Source: Ochromonas danica
Taxonomy: Eukaryota > Sar > Chrysophyceae > Chromulinales > Chromulinaceae
Direction: 5' to 3'
Assembly (NCBI GenBank): GCA_015146655.1
Contig: VKHL01000006.1
Location: 62,001 to 126,000, forward strand
DNA length: 64,000 nt
Positions within the stretch are counted from its first letter, which is position 1. The number at the start of each line of letters is the position of its first letter. The notes beneath the pieces are model-generated. The model did no database searches. It worked only from the letters and a program-made list of their open reading frames with translations, and had not been told where the DNA came from. Position numbers and translations under genes: made by a program. Shown here in pieces: positions 21,479-32,655 of this stretch.

Positions 21479-23338
21479 TCAATTCTCCTCGTTAGTAACG
21501 AGTGAAGAGAATGTCGAATCGTTCGAAAAATAACAAAACGTACGTGTACAAAGATAATATATACAGGATCGAAAAGATAGTGATGATAGTTGTCTTGCTT
21601 CCTTCTTCACCTTCTTCTCCACTGTCATTCTTTCATCATCAATTGATGGAGGAAAGGGTTGGTGAGGAAGTAGGCGAATGGGAATTGGAGGAGCACTAGT
21701 GGACATGGACGAGCGAGTGTTGGGAATAATGGGACGAAGAATAACAGAAGGCATGAAGAATTGATCCAACTCAAAGTTGTTGTTATTGTTGTTGCTGTTG
21801 CGGGTCAAACTCTGTCTGCAATTGTCCACACTAGCACTCAGGCTCATGTCCAGTGCATGATAGCCACTAAAAGAGGTTTGGTCAGACCTCACCCAGTCAG
21901 TGTAAGCCACCGTGCAGTCATCGTTGTCGCTTCTGACATGAAGGGAGGAGATGTCTCTCCTCTCTCCTACAACAACCATCTTGTTCACCGCCAAGGAACG
22001 AGATCTACATGGTACCCAAAAGGAGCAATGTCTATTCTCAAGAGTTTCATCGTAGACATGGCGGAACTCGCCGTGATAAGACTTGGCCAATTGCTGGCAC
22101 AGCAAGATGGAACACTGACTCATGATTGACTCGTCATACGACTGCCCTTCTTCTCCACAAAGCAGAGCCTTTGGAGTCTTGGCCTTGCAGCGCAGCCCAG
22201 CGAATAGAAAGTTGACGAACAGCTTGCAGTCGTGAAGACAAAGGCCATGCTTTAGACCTTCTTCTTCAGACAGCGACAGAGAGATTGTAATCGATTGATT
22301 GGTCTCAGAAGAAGATCGTGGATATTCTGCCCACAAGGAAAGCACAACTTGAGCAATGAGACTAAAGGCGATGCTATCATAAGAAATGACATCTCTGTAT
22401 GATAACGAGGAGTCCACCACTAGTCTTCTCTCTTCCTGTTCCTGTGTTATCCTCTCAAGACGATCTACTAAGGCTTGACTGTCCGTCTCTTTGCGGCAAG
22501 TAGTTCTCTCTGTTACCGCGTGTAAAGGGCAGTAGCTGGCCAGCAGAGACAACTCGATCAGCTTCTCGAGATGGCCCAGCTTGTCTTCAAACAGAAGCAA
22601 CGCTCTCGCCAGAGAGATCGAGTCTTCTTTATCGGCCAAGCTCTGGCTTATCTTCTCCTTTAAGACAATGAGGGTCTGGAGAGTTGGCTGCAGATGATAT
22701 AAAGCCCCGACAATCAGTTTGGCTTGATCGAGTTCTTGAGTGAGGAGGGTCATTCGTCTGTCCAGGACGATCTCTCCTATGAGGTCTGCTAATCCTCTCA
22801 ACTTCGCTTGTTGACTCTCATCAAAATCGTAGCGAGCATCGCTAGCACCAAGACACAATGTCCCTACTTTCATTCCAGCACACATAATAGCAGCGGAGGC
22901 ATAGAAGCGCAGAACTGCCGAGCCCTCAGCAGGTGCCTCTCGTCCACCATCAGAAACCACGAGACATGACGAGTCGAGAATGGGGAAACGGCGCATAGCA
23001 CGTGCTAGTGGCACCATAAATTCATCAGCGCCAACAAAGGACTTCACACAACACTGCTTTGCCTCCACAAAGGAAATGGCCACCGCCTGGGGCTAAGCAA
23101 CACGCACGAGGTCAGAACAGCTGCATTTCAAACAACTTTTCACTGTTCTTACCTTGAACACTCTGAATGCTAACTGGCAGATACGGTCCAGAGCGCCATC
23201 TCGAGCTACAACAGGCAGTGACGGAGAAGGCGAGGAGGTACTTTGCTGTTGGTTATGAAGTCTTTCCAGATCAGTCGCTGTTGGGATGAGGTCTTGAAGT
23301 TCATAGAAGCATCTTCTTCGACTTGACGTCATCATCAT
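21479..23338 (-). CDS. GAF-domain protein with a degenerate kinase-like C-terminus
   Basis: Exons 23338-23153 and 23092-21479 (60-bp intron, phase 0) encode 599 residues. Residues about 40-160 form a GAF domain: LDRICQLAFRVFK is spliced to PQAVAISFVEAKQ, then FYASAAIMCAGMKVGTLCLG and a C-terminal helix. This is the small-ligand sensor fold. The next 250 residues resemble the helical and ATPase parts of a histidine kinase in layout (DCKLFVNFLFAGLRCKA) but show no clear phosphoacceptor His or G-box, so a working kinase is not supported. The tail is Ser/Asn-rich. It is head-to-head with the sedolisin gene, 390 bp apart. Confidence 0.6.
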
Positions 23339-23728
23339 AATGGCATAACAGAAGTGCAGAAGGTACAGTAAGAAGACCACGAAGTAGTTATTGTTATTCG
23401 AATTCTCTTTCTTGTTCTGTGGTGGTTGGATTGACTTTGCCGTTTTGAGAAAGGGAAGAGCTTCTGCAGGGTTATAACCCTTTATTATAGACTTTTCCAA
23501 GTGTAACTGACGACTTTGATCTTCCTTCTGATTCTCACCGTGCGCAAGAAAACCCTGCGGAATATGAACAGAATTTGGACAAGAAACATCGACTTTGTAA
23601 AGTGATAAAAGATGACTTTTCGCTCTCCACACGGCAGGCTGGCGAGCATGCGATCTTCTTCACAGTCCATCTCCCCCTGCTGGCCCTGTCTTGACCTCAG
23701 ACCTTGACTCTGATAATTAATTTTATCC

Positions 23729-25459
23729 ATGGCTTTTATTAATTCCTTACTCGTCTTCTTGGCACTCTATGTTGTCTGCAGTGCGGCTGCCCGTCTCGTT
23801 TTCGAGCGCCCCGCTACTATTCCTGCGACATGGCAAATGACCAACTCTGTGTTGAACAGCAACCAACGCGTCACTTTTAAAATTGCCCTTGTGCCTAAGG
23901 ATGCTCAAAAACTCGAGAAAGAGCTCTTAGAAATTGCCACTCCTGGAAATGCTCGCTTCAGAAAGTACTTGAACCAGGAGCAGATCACCGCCATCGTCGG
24001 TCGCTCTGATGCTGACATCCAGCGCCTCTCCGCCTGGCTCTCCACTCATCAGCTGACGATCGACTCCGTTCATCCTCATCGTGACTGGGTCACTGTCTCT
24101 GGTGCTGTCTCTCAGATTGAATCTCTCTTGGAGTGCAAGCTCGCTCAGTACACCAACGAGAAGCTGCAGCAGACCAAGATTGGTGAGTGAGGCTTTGGTT
24201 CATGTCTACGCATTTCATAACCCCGTAGTAACAATGATTTTGTTGTTATAGCTGCTGTGGGATCTTACTCCATTCCTTCGGAAATGGGCGATCTCGTTCG
24301 CATGGTCGCTGGTTTGACCTCCTTCGCTGCTGGTCGCTGGACCCCTACCAACGTCATCCAGGGCGCGCTTGCTGACTCTACTGCTCAAGTCACCCCTGAC
24401 ACCATCTATACCAACTACCAGGTGCCCCACACTGGCAAGCATGGATCGAAGTTGGGCTCCCAGGCTATCGTGGAGTTCGGCCAGACTGCCAACTTCAATG
24501 AGAACGACTTGCAGGTGTTCTTCCAGAAGTATCAGACCTCTCTGACTGGAGAGACATGCGGTGTTGTCTATGGCAAGAACGATGGATCCACTTCTCGTCC
24601 TTCTGTCGAAGCTAACTTGGATGTGCAGTACATCATGGCTGCTGGTCCTTTTGTCAACACCACTGATTACAAGATTGTCGGCAATGAAGGCATTGAGGAT
24701 CTTTTCCTTGACTACACTCAAATTGTGAATGCCGAGAACCAGCCTCCTCTTGTCCACTCCATCTCATACGGTGAGTATGGCGGTTCTTATGACAACACCA
24801 CTGACCAGCAGTTCTCTTACGAGCTTCAGAAGATGGGAATCAAGGGAATCTCTGTGCTTCTTGCCTCTGGGGACAACGGCGTTGGATGCGACCGCGCTGG
24901 CACTACCCAGGAATTTGACTATCCTTCTTCTCCTTATATCACCATGGTTGGAGCTACTTACATCGATGCCAAGACTGGCAAGGAAGTCGGTGCTACTCTT
25001 TCTTCTGGCGGATTCTCCAAAGATTTCATGCAAGCCTCTTGGCAGGCTGATGCTGTGAACAACTACTTCAAGCAAGATGTCACCTGGCCTCATGAGGACT
25101 ACTACAAGCCTGGCCGTGCCTATCCTGACATTGCTGCTTACGGTCAGAATGTTCAGGTTGTGTCTTCCGGAAAGGTTGAGGCTGTGTCTGGAACCTCCTG
25201 CTCTGCTCCTATCTTTGCTGGTATCATTGCTCAGTTGAATAACGAGCTCTTGTCTGCTGGCCAGGCTCCTCTGGGCTTCCTCAACCCTTGGCTCTATGCA
25301 AACCCTCAGGCCTTCACTGACATCACCTCCGGCAGCAACCCTTACCAGAAGTGTGATGGTTTCCAGGCCGCTCCTGGTTGGGACCCTGTTACTGGTCTGG
25401 GTACTCCTATCTACCCCAAGCTTCTTGATGCCGCTCTTGCTGCTGTTCAAGCCAAGTAA
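23729..25459 (+). CDS. Sedolisin / tripeptidyl-peptidase (S53)
   Basis: Exons 23729-24182 and 24252-25459 (69-bp intron, phase 1) encode 553 residues. A signal peptide (INSLLVFLALYVVCSAAA) precedes an activation prodomain (pro-kumamolisin type, FRKYLNQEQI). The catalytic set of acid serine peptidases of family S53 is complete: Glu and Asp in EANLDVQYIMAAG near residue 270, the oxyanion Asp in ASGDNGVG near 355, and the nucleophile in SGTSCSAPIFAG near 463. A calcium-site tail (GWDPVTGLGTP) closes the protein. Such enzymes work at low pH in digestive vacuoles or outside the cell, which fits a phagotrophic or mixotrophic life. Confidence 0.95.
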
Positions 25460-25979
25460 ACTGTGGAGCAAGTCCCCACGCCGATCGTAACATTTGTATT
25501 TTCTTCGCCTTAGTGCCATATAGTCAAGGTATGGTCATCATTGTAAAGGACCGTTTTCTATCTGCCGTATAATGTGCAGATATTGGCGATTAGTCTTATT
25601 AATCATAACTCTGAAAAGGGGGCTGAGGAAAGAAGTGTTGGTTTTAATCAATTATATATTAACCGCAGATCCACCCTAGACAGTCCCCTGCACCCTAAAC
25701 GATGTCTAGTAGGACCGGAAGTCATACGACACGAAATCCATGCACCAGGTAGACAAGCAATGCTGGACGAGACTAAGCCTAACAGAAATACAACACAAAG
25801 GAACACAAACCACTCTTTCAAAAGGAAAAAATCTCCAACATGATCAAATCAGCTTTCAGAGAAGAGGAAATAAAATCGATTAACAAGAGTCCGATCATCT
25901 CAAGAAGGACTGAGGCAAGAACACAGAAGGCGAGGATCATGGACGGCGAGGATGACCGTGGCGAGCGGCTTTGTTCCTT
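25460..25979. other. Convergent 3' intergenic region
   Basis: About 520 bp between the sedolisin and globin 3' ends. No gene with recognisable features; only a short unremarkable frame at 25574-25843. Confidence 0.6.
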
Positions 25980-26540
25980 CTAACGAGGTGGAATTTCATC
26001 ACCAAAGATATTTTGTACACCCACCTCCATACGATTCATACCCAGGACGATGATGCGCACTATATAGTTGTAGAAAATCATCCAAGCCTTCTCAGCCTCT
26101 GCATTCATGATCTTCGGTCCTACTCCTTCTCTAAGCACTTCGATTAACCCAACCCCCATGATATCAAAATGTCTTTGGGTGATTTGAAAGCCTTCGTGTT
26201 TCATTCCCAAGTACTCTAATGTGCCATCCAGAGACTCGGGGTCTCGTAACAAGCCAATGGCACCCCCTACAATATTCATCACAATTTTACAATGATGCTT
26301 GAACTCTTTGCTATCTTCCCAGTATTGAATGTCTTTGAACTCATCGAACATATAGAAGGTCTCTGGGGCTGCAATGAAGAGCTTCTTAAAGAGAATCATG
26401 CCTGCTAATTCAGTGCCAAACTTCTTCACCTCTGCCCAGGAATCAGTGATGATTTTGATTTGCTTGGCATCCATACCAAGTCGCTTTCGAAGTTCTTGGT
26501 CTTCTTTTTCTTGAACCTTACTGGCCAATATTCCTCCCAT
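25980..26540 (-). CDS. Globin-like protein A (Gly-2 start)
   Basis: 186 residues, one exon. The globin pattern is readable: SWAEVKKFGTELAG (helix A/B), LFKKLFIAAPETFYMFDEF with the CD1 Phe, FKHHCKIVM with a distal His candidate near 82-83, and YLGMKHEGFQI with the proximal F8 His near 115, matching the LG.KH pattern of neuroglobin-like proteins. A 25-residue extension precedes the fold and starts MGGILASK, a possible N-myristoylation signal. It would bind heme and O2 or NO; role unknown. Divergent partner of globin B, with about 650 bp between them. Confidence 0.8.
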   Translation of the reverse strand: MGGILASKVQEKEDQELRKRLGMDAKQIKIITDSWAEVKKFGTELAGMILFKKLFIAAPETFYMFDEFKDIQYWEDSKEFKHHCKIVMNIVGGAIGLLRDPESLDGTLEYLGMKHEGFQITQRHFDIMGVGLIEVLREGVGPKIMNAEAEKAWMIFYNYIVRIIVLGMNRMEVGVQNIFGDEIPPR

Positions 26541-27191
26541 CTTTTAATTTGCTTCTTGTCTACTATAACGAATTATTATTGCAAAATGTGTCTTGTGTTA
26601 TTCCTTGTTGATACTATCTTCCAATTGCGATGACAGAAGAATAGAAATGAATTATTTTTCAAATCTATAACACGAAAAAGAATAGCACAGACTGATTCTA
26701 GTGCCTACAATCACCGACAAGTCCGCAGTGATCTGATCTGATCTGATCTCCAGTGATCTGATTAATATGAAGATAACGAAGACGGCGGAGGGCAGTGGTT
26801 GAAGCTGGAGGGGCATGGAGGCAGCGGAGAGCAAAGCAGAGCACTCGCACTCACTGCCACCGGCACTTCCACTCACGGCACTGCACCACCCTGTCCGCCC
26901 CTGGCAGAGGTGAGAAAAGAAATAGCAAACAGTTGTTAGATTGTGTAGAGAACTATATAGATTTACTATAATTAGTGTTCAACTGATTGACTAGTAGAGA
27001 ATCAGAATATCAAGGAATAACTTCAGTTTACATTCTAGATTGTTATTCCTTGCAATTAACCTATTTACAGTTTTTCTTCCCCCAAATCTCCTGTTCGGTC
27101 TGGAGGAGTGAGTGTTTTGCAGCAGAGTGGAGAACAGCCATCACATTTTATCAGTCCATTGAATTTTGCTTCCACAATAGGAGAAGAAGAA
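26541..27191. other. Shared upstream region of two divergent globins
   Basis: 650 bp between two globin start codons. It holds a short atctg repeat cluster (about 26730-26762). A GC-rich patch follows at about 26780-26915. No further gene is supported. It probably contains both promoters. Confidence 0.55.
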
Positions 27192-27716
27192 ATGGGAGCC
27201 GCAGTTAGTTTTCTTGGGAAATCTGTAGAACAACGTGAAGCAGAAAATAATGAAGCGATTGAACAAGCTTTGAAAGAATCCTGGCAAATTGTCAAAAAAG
27301 AAGTTGATAACATTGGTCGTAATATTTTCATCAAACTCTTTGAAGAAGACCCTCAGACTTTGCAAATGTTTAAATCATTTCGTGATCGTATGGACTGGCA
27401 GGAAAACAAAGCTTTCAAAGCACATAGTCGCACAGTGATCAATGTGATAGGCAGCTATGTTTCCAAGCAGCAAACAGAGGCACAGTTCAATCAGACCATC
27501 AATACAATGGGAACCGCACACTCTTTCTTTGATATTAAATCTCAACATTTTGATATTATGCGCGATGAGATGCTTGTTCAATTGCAGAACATTCTCAAGG
27601 AGAAGTTTACACCACCCATAAAGAAAGGTTGGTTAGAGGCCTACGATGCTGTAGCCAAGGGATTAGTGAAAGGCATGAAAGAGAAAAGCTCACGGCGAGC
27701 AGTCGTCTCTGAGTGA
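27192..27716 (+). CDS. Globin-like protein B (Gly-2 start)
   Basis: 174 residues, one exon. Globin features: ESWQIVKKEVDNIGRNIFIKL, then MFKSFRDRMDW with the CD1 Phe, FKAHSRTVINVIG with a distal His, and MGTAHSFFDI with the proximal His. The protein begins MGAAVSFLG, a good N-myristoylation motif (Gly-2, Ser-6), so it may sit on a membrane. The frame is open upstream without an ATG; 27192 is the first ATG and gives the myristoylation-type start. Sequence similarity to globin A is low apart from the fold pattern, so the pair is an old duplication or independent. Confidence 0.75.
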   Translation: MGAAVSFLGKSVEQREAENNEAIEQALKESWQIVKKEVDNIGRNIFIKLFEEDPQTLQMFKSFRDRMDWQENKAFKAHSRTVINVIGSYVSKQQTEAQFNQTINTMGTAHSFFDIKSQHFDIMRDEMLVQLQNILKEKFTPPIKKGWLEAYDAVAKGLVKGMKEKSSRRAVVSE

Positions 27717-28355
27717 TCTCTTCATGCCTTCTCTCGTTCTCTTTCCCGGTTTGGTGTTCTTTTGTGAATTTTGTAACATTGCATTACTTCAAGCGCTAAT
27801 GGCTGCAGAAGATGTTTGTGCTGTCGTGCGTGATTGAATTGATCTTCTAATGAAGAAAGTGTTGAGTATGGCTGTTCCCTTTGCCCAGTATTTCGCATAG
27901 TTATTTGTGGTTTTCTGTCTGGTACATTGCCGTTGTAGTTTTCCTATCGTTATGCAATGGAGCTGTCATCAGTCCCTCCTGCTTCTCGTCACCTTCCTCT
28001 CTTCATGCTATCATTGTTGTCGTAGAACTTCCGATAGTGCGAATAGAGTGAAGGAGAGTGTAAGGTGTTGTTCTAGTGTAGCCCCAATCTCATATTACCC
28101 CATCTGCTTTAGGATATTACCTCATTGATTACTTTGAAAGAGCTAATATGTAAAAGCAGTATTTTCAAGCACCCTTTCTACTTTCCTTATTTCCACTGTT
28201 AGGCTCCTCTACGGTTAATATGCTGCCATACAAGAGTAACTAGTGATTGATTGACTCGATGGGCCAGCCCAATATGAGCACCTCATAGTGGAAGCCTATC
28301 GCATACAGTGGTGCTACACAGCTATTCTACTCAAATGAATGGAATGAAATGGAAC
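27717..28355. other. Convergent 3' intergenic region
   Basis: About 640 bp between the 3' ends of globin B and the four-TM gene. No supportable gene, repeat or RNA was seen. Confidence 0.55.
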
Positions 28356-29021
28356 TCAGACTACTCCGTCGTCGAGGCTGGAGGGTCGTCCGAAACGTTG
28401 CTTGTAATAGTCGCGCAGGTTGCGATACTTCTCCTTCGTGCTGGACTGCTTCTTATCAAAGGCATGCTCCCATTCCTCTGTTTCTCGCGTCAATATAGAC
28501 TCAAACTCAGAATCGATAAGACGCGAGGTTTCCACGAAGCCATTGGACATCCAAATTCGCAGTCCATGAGAGAGCACGGAGCAGAAGAAGAAGATCACAA
28601 TGACCAGATACCACGTCTTTATCATGTACAGGTCCTGATCAGAGAGACCCATCTCTGTCCCATGGTCTTGCAGGTAGACATTGAATAGATGCCTCAAGGC
28701 CAGACCCAGAATGCCCAGGACGAGATTGATTATCGCGGCCAGGCCAGAGAGAAACGCTGAGGGCCGCATAGCCCATCGACAATCAACATTCGCGATAGCG
28801 CAGACACTGCACATGACAATGAGCCAAGTGAGCAATCCGATGGCGATGCAGCACCAGCACAGCCAGGCGACAGAAGGATCATACGCATCCTCCCCCAATT
28901 GAGCGAAGAGATAGACAGAAAAAGAGAGTAACGCACATCCGAAACAAAAGTCCACCAAATTTAACAAGTACAGATGAAAGGTATTCAAATGAAAACAAAA
29001 CTTTTCACATCCTCCAATCAT
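28356..29021 (-). CDS. Four-helix membrane protein, tetraspan-like
   Basis: 221 residues, one exon, family not assigned. Four membrane segments are evident at about residues 14-40, 50-75, 86-108 and 136-158, with short loops. The C-terminus of about 60 residues is cytosolic-like and charged (EFESILTRETEEWEH, KEKYRNLRDYYKQRFG). The order resembles tetraspanins, but the loop between segments 3 and 4 is short and has no CCG motif, so true tetraspanin membership is not supported. Confidence 0.6.
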   Translation of the reverse strand: MIGGCEKFCFHLNTFHLYLLNLVDFCFGCALLSFSVYLFAQLGEDAYDPSVAWLCWCCIAIGLLTWLIVMCSVCAIANVDCRWAMRPSAFLSGLAAIINLVLGILGLALRHLFNVYLQDHGTEMGLSDQDLYMIKTWYLVIVIFFFCSVLSHGLRIWMSNGFVETSRLIDSEFESILTRETEEWEHAFDKKQSSTKEKYRNLRDYYKQRFGRPSSLDDGVV

Positions 29022-29160
29022 GATATCTTCTCAACTATCTCCTCCTGTCTGTTCCTGTTGTTGATGTGGGAATGGTAGTCTAGAGTCGTCTATGTTTAGA
29101 GATTTGGAGATTTGGAGATTTGGGATAGCTTCTTGATAGCAAGTGAAAAAGAGAAAGGAA

Positions 29161-29229
29161 TTCAGTTGCTGAACTGAAAGATCTGCTCACTTCGAAGTGA
29201 GCAGAAGGAAGGCGTCATCGAATTCGATG
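29161..29229. repeat. Three consecutive palindromes
   Basis: Three inverted repeats follow one another. At 29161-29178 two 7-bp arms (TTCAGTT/AACTGAA) flank a 4-nt loop. At 29183-29204 there is a perfect 22-bp palindrome centred on TTCGAA. At 29216-29229 there is a perfect 14-bp palindrome centred on GAATTC. They lie in the divergent intergenic region between the four-TM gene and the glycosidase gene. Confidence 0.85.
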
Positions 29230-29400
29230 GATCATCATCATCACGTCATCACAATTGAATCACTAACACTGCCTGCTTGACCTAGCTAGCCAAATCAAGT
29301 AATCAAGTGATCATCTATTAGTATCTGCTTCTAAGAATAGAGTATAGCTGCTTTCCTTCTATCACTACTGCTTCTTCTATCTTCTGTATAAAGCCCTCTA

Positions 29401-32389
29401 ATGACAACATTTGGTGACTGGCTTCGTGAAAATATCCCTCAGGATTCATTTCTAGAGGAAACATCTTCTCCTCATCATCGTTGGCTTCATGTGCAAAGTG
29501 ACTGTGAGAACATCTCTGCTTACTTTTGATGAGTTCTGTCTGACATTCCATTCATACTTGGTTTGGTTTGCTTGAAGGTTGTGTCAGCTCTCAGCAAGTG
29601 TGGAAGTTTAGAAGTACTTTGCCCATTTCCCCTACTCGGTTAATTACCATCAGCAGATGGCAGGCAAGCAGAAGCCATCGCATATTCAGTATCGATTTTC
29701 TTGTTCTAAACAGACTTGCTCTATTTGCCATAGATTTGGTGGATGGCTCCAAAGTTCGTTGAAGGAGAGAATCCGGACAGTATCGTAGCTCCAGAGACTT
29801 ACTTGGCCATAGCACGCCTCAGAGAAGGCGATTTCCTTGTGATCATCCCTTCAATTGATGGATCTGTGAGTTTTACGTTGGAAGGTTCACGTTCTATCCA
29901 TGCAAACGATCCAGATCAATGTCTTGCTTTGGTTGGATATGATAGCCTACCATCCCAGAATGGGATTAAAAGTGCAAAGCGTGCAGCTCTTATATCCTGT
30001 GGCCCGTACCTGTATCCACTATTAGAAGATGCTATCAGACGTTTACGTAACTCCATCTCAGGGATTGATAGTGTTGAACAGGAAACGTTTGATAGGAATA
30101 TTATGGGGAGACGGTTCTCAAGTAATCGAGGCCCAGGCCCTTCCTTTGTTGATTCATTTGGCTGGTGCACTTGGGATTCGTTTTACACAGACTTATCTCC
30201 CAATAGAATCCTTAGAGGTTTAAAGTCGTTCCATGATAAGGGAATCTATCCACGTTTCATGCTTCTCGACGATGGATGGCAGGATACAGATGTTAACGAC
30301 CGTGCCAATTGCTTCCAATGGGCTGGCAGATTGGTATCATTTGATGCTAATTACAAGTTTTCTTCTACTACCGAAAGTATTGCCGATAATCGGGCTGCCA
30401 GCCATAGACCATCTAATCCGATCATGGTGAGTTTGATGGGTTATCCCATGTTTGTTAACTGATTGATGGGTTTTTGATCAGGCAACGCAAGATGTGTTAA
30501 GCTTGGATGACATCAAGGGCTGTTTAAATTCACGTTTTCGAGATGAATACTTAAAGTTGGTCAAAGCTGGAGGCATATTAAGTTCGTCCAAGAATGCTGA
30601 CATTCGTGCCAGGCATTCTCTAAAAGATCTTATTGGGACTGTGAAAGGTGATTTTGCGATCGATAGCTTCTTGGTTTGGCATGCTTTTACAGGCTATTGG
30701 AATGGAGTGACAACACAATTGGAGTCCAATGATAACGATTATCCTTGTATTATGGAAAAGTTCCAACCCTCGCTAGTATGGCCAGAATTTCCTTCATCAT
30801 TGCTACGTATGTCGAAGAAAGGGAACCTAAGCAAGCAACCGTTTGCGATGAATGGCTTGGGTCTTGTTAATCCTGCATTAGCTGGGGAATTCTATTTGTC
30901 TTATCATCGGAACCTGGCGGCGATGGGAGTTGATGGAGTGAAAGTTGATGTTCAAAGCTCTCTTCCTTTATTGAAACATGCCGACTACAATGGATGGGAC
31001 CTTGTGAGCACCTTTCATCGAGGTTTGAAGTATTCTGTCGATACTGTGTTTGGAGAAAGCAGCCTAAATCCAGCCACAGGAGAATCAAAGAATGCCATGA
31101 TTGTACATTGCATGTGCCATTCTCAACATACATTTCTTGCCATCCTCACTCAGCATCCTTATCAATGCGATTTATCAACAGATTTTGAAGCTCATTGTGT
31201 ACCTGTAGTTCGTGGCTCAGATGACTTTTGGCCTGAGCAGACAGCCAGTCATACGCCTCATCTGGTTGCGAATGCCTATAACGCTCTCCTTTTATCGTTC
31301 ATTGGTTTGCAAGATTGGGATATGTTCCAATCTAGTTTGGGTGCCCCTTCAGCGATGCATGCAGCTGCTCGCGCAATTAGTGGGGGTCCTATTTATGTCA
31401 GTGACAGACCTGATGAACAAGATGACGCCATTCTGAAGAGAGTGGTTCTTCCCAATGGACGATTATTGAGATGTCTACGTAATGCGAGGCCAGTAGCATC
31501 AAATGTCTTGAATAACCCGCAAACATCTTTCAATGTACCTTTGTTATTGCAGAATATTAACCCGTGTGGAGGACTTGTAATAGCCGCGTTTCATGTGTTT
31601 GGATCAGTCTTGGAAAACGACAAAGACAGATGCAGATATATATCGCCAAATGAAGCACAATGGTCCTCTCGACAGAAACACAACCCTCAGTTGGTATGTG
31701 ATGGAGTGCCTTGGTTCCGTAACTTACATAGTACTGGAGATTTGGATATCTTTGTTTCTATTAAAGCTACTGACGTGGAGGAAATTGAACGAGAATTGAC
31801 TTCCTTTGTTGGAGATATCTATCAATTGTCGGATGCTACTGTCGTGTCAACGAGAGAATATGCTTTGCATCGTTTCAGCGATCACCATGTTGAAATGGTG
31901 GATGTTCAATCTCCTTTTCCCATTCATCTTTCTGAACCCTATGATTTTGATGTGGTCTCATTTGCGGCCAAGTACAAGCCAATCTCTGGAAATGAATGGA
32001 TAGCGGCCATTGGAGCGGTAGATATGTACAACTCAGGAGGTGCAGTTTGTTCTGTCTCTTTTCAGTCATCACATGACAAAATGAAGTTGGCCGCCTTTGT
32101 CCAGTTGAAAGGCATAGACACGAGACACTGGATTATCTTATCACATTCCTTGACTACCCCTCCTGAAGTATTTTTGGTGTATGATGAAAAACACGCAGAT
32201 CCATTTGCCTGCCCGAATGTTCCCAAAGAACACTCCTGGTTGACGATAAGTTCTAGTATTGTCTCCGAAGAAACCAACTGGAGGGTTTTGGAGATAATCG
32301 TCCAGCCTCATGCACACTTGGCGGAGGACATTGTGCGCTCTCGCATCTTGGCCTCAACTTCCTTCACTGTTGGCATTGAGCTACGCTGA
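29401..32389 (+). CDS. Raffinose synthase / Sip1-like glycosyl hydrolase (GH36)
   Basis: Multi-exon gene. Well-supported exons are: one ending at 29663 (FRSTLPISPTRLITISRW), 29734-30426 and 30482-32389. The first of these introns has a GC donor (CAG|GCAAG) and restores the family's WWM block (RWQIWWMAPKF). A likely first exon starts at ATG 29401 (WLRENIPQDSFLEE), but its donor, around 29490-29510, and the next acceptor, near 29590, are not settled. Catalytic features: FGWCTWDSFYTD, LLDDGWQD, GVDGVKVDVQ with the nucleophile Asp, and RGSDDFWPE with the acid/base Asp. The family transfers or releases alpha-galactosyl units (raffinose-type sugars, galactinol, glycosides). Substrate here is unknown. 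Total length is about 900 residues. Confidence 0.85.
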
Positions 32390-32655
32390 AATTGTTTAGC
32401 GTCTGTATTGTATTTACAATGTACGTAATGTGTTCAAAATAGAGGTAACAAGTTAACGTTCAATTAACAAGTTAAGTAACCAGAAGTAAGATGAGAATAT
32501 CTCTGACTTTAGGAAGTTATAAGCTTCAGGCTCAATACGATCTGCAGCAACACGTAATTAGGATAGGAAACACAGAAGACAAACTGGCAACAGATGCAAA
32601 GCAGGTGCACAATGGGATACTTGGTTATCAAGACAATGTGCAAAGAAGATGCGCT
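32390..32655. other. Convergent 3' region
   Basis: 265 bp between the 3' ends of the glycosidase and Sec14-like genes; no gene seen. A direct repeat aacaagttaa is present near 32446-32475. Confidence 0.5.

Noticed and set aside
29318-29551. 77-residue minus-strand ORF with ATG, acidic, faintly frataxin-like at its start
   Set aside because: It lies opposite the probable first exon of the raffinose-synthase-like gene, and the similarity does not continue.
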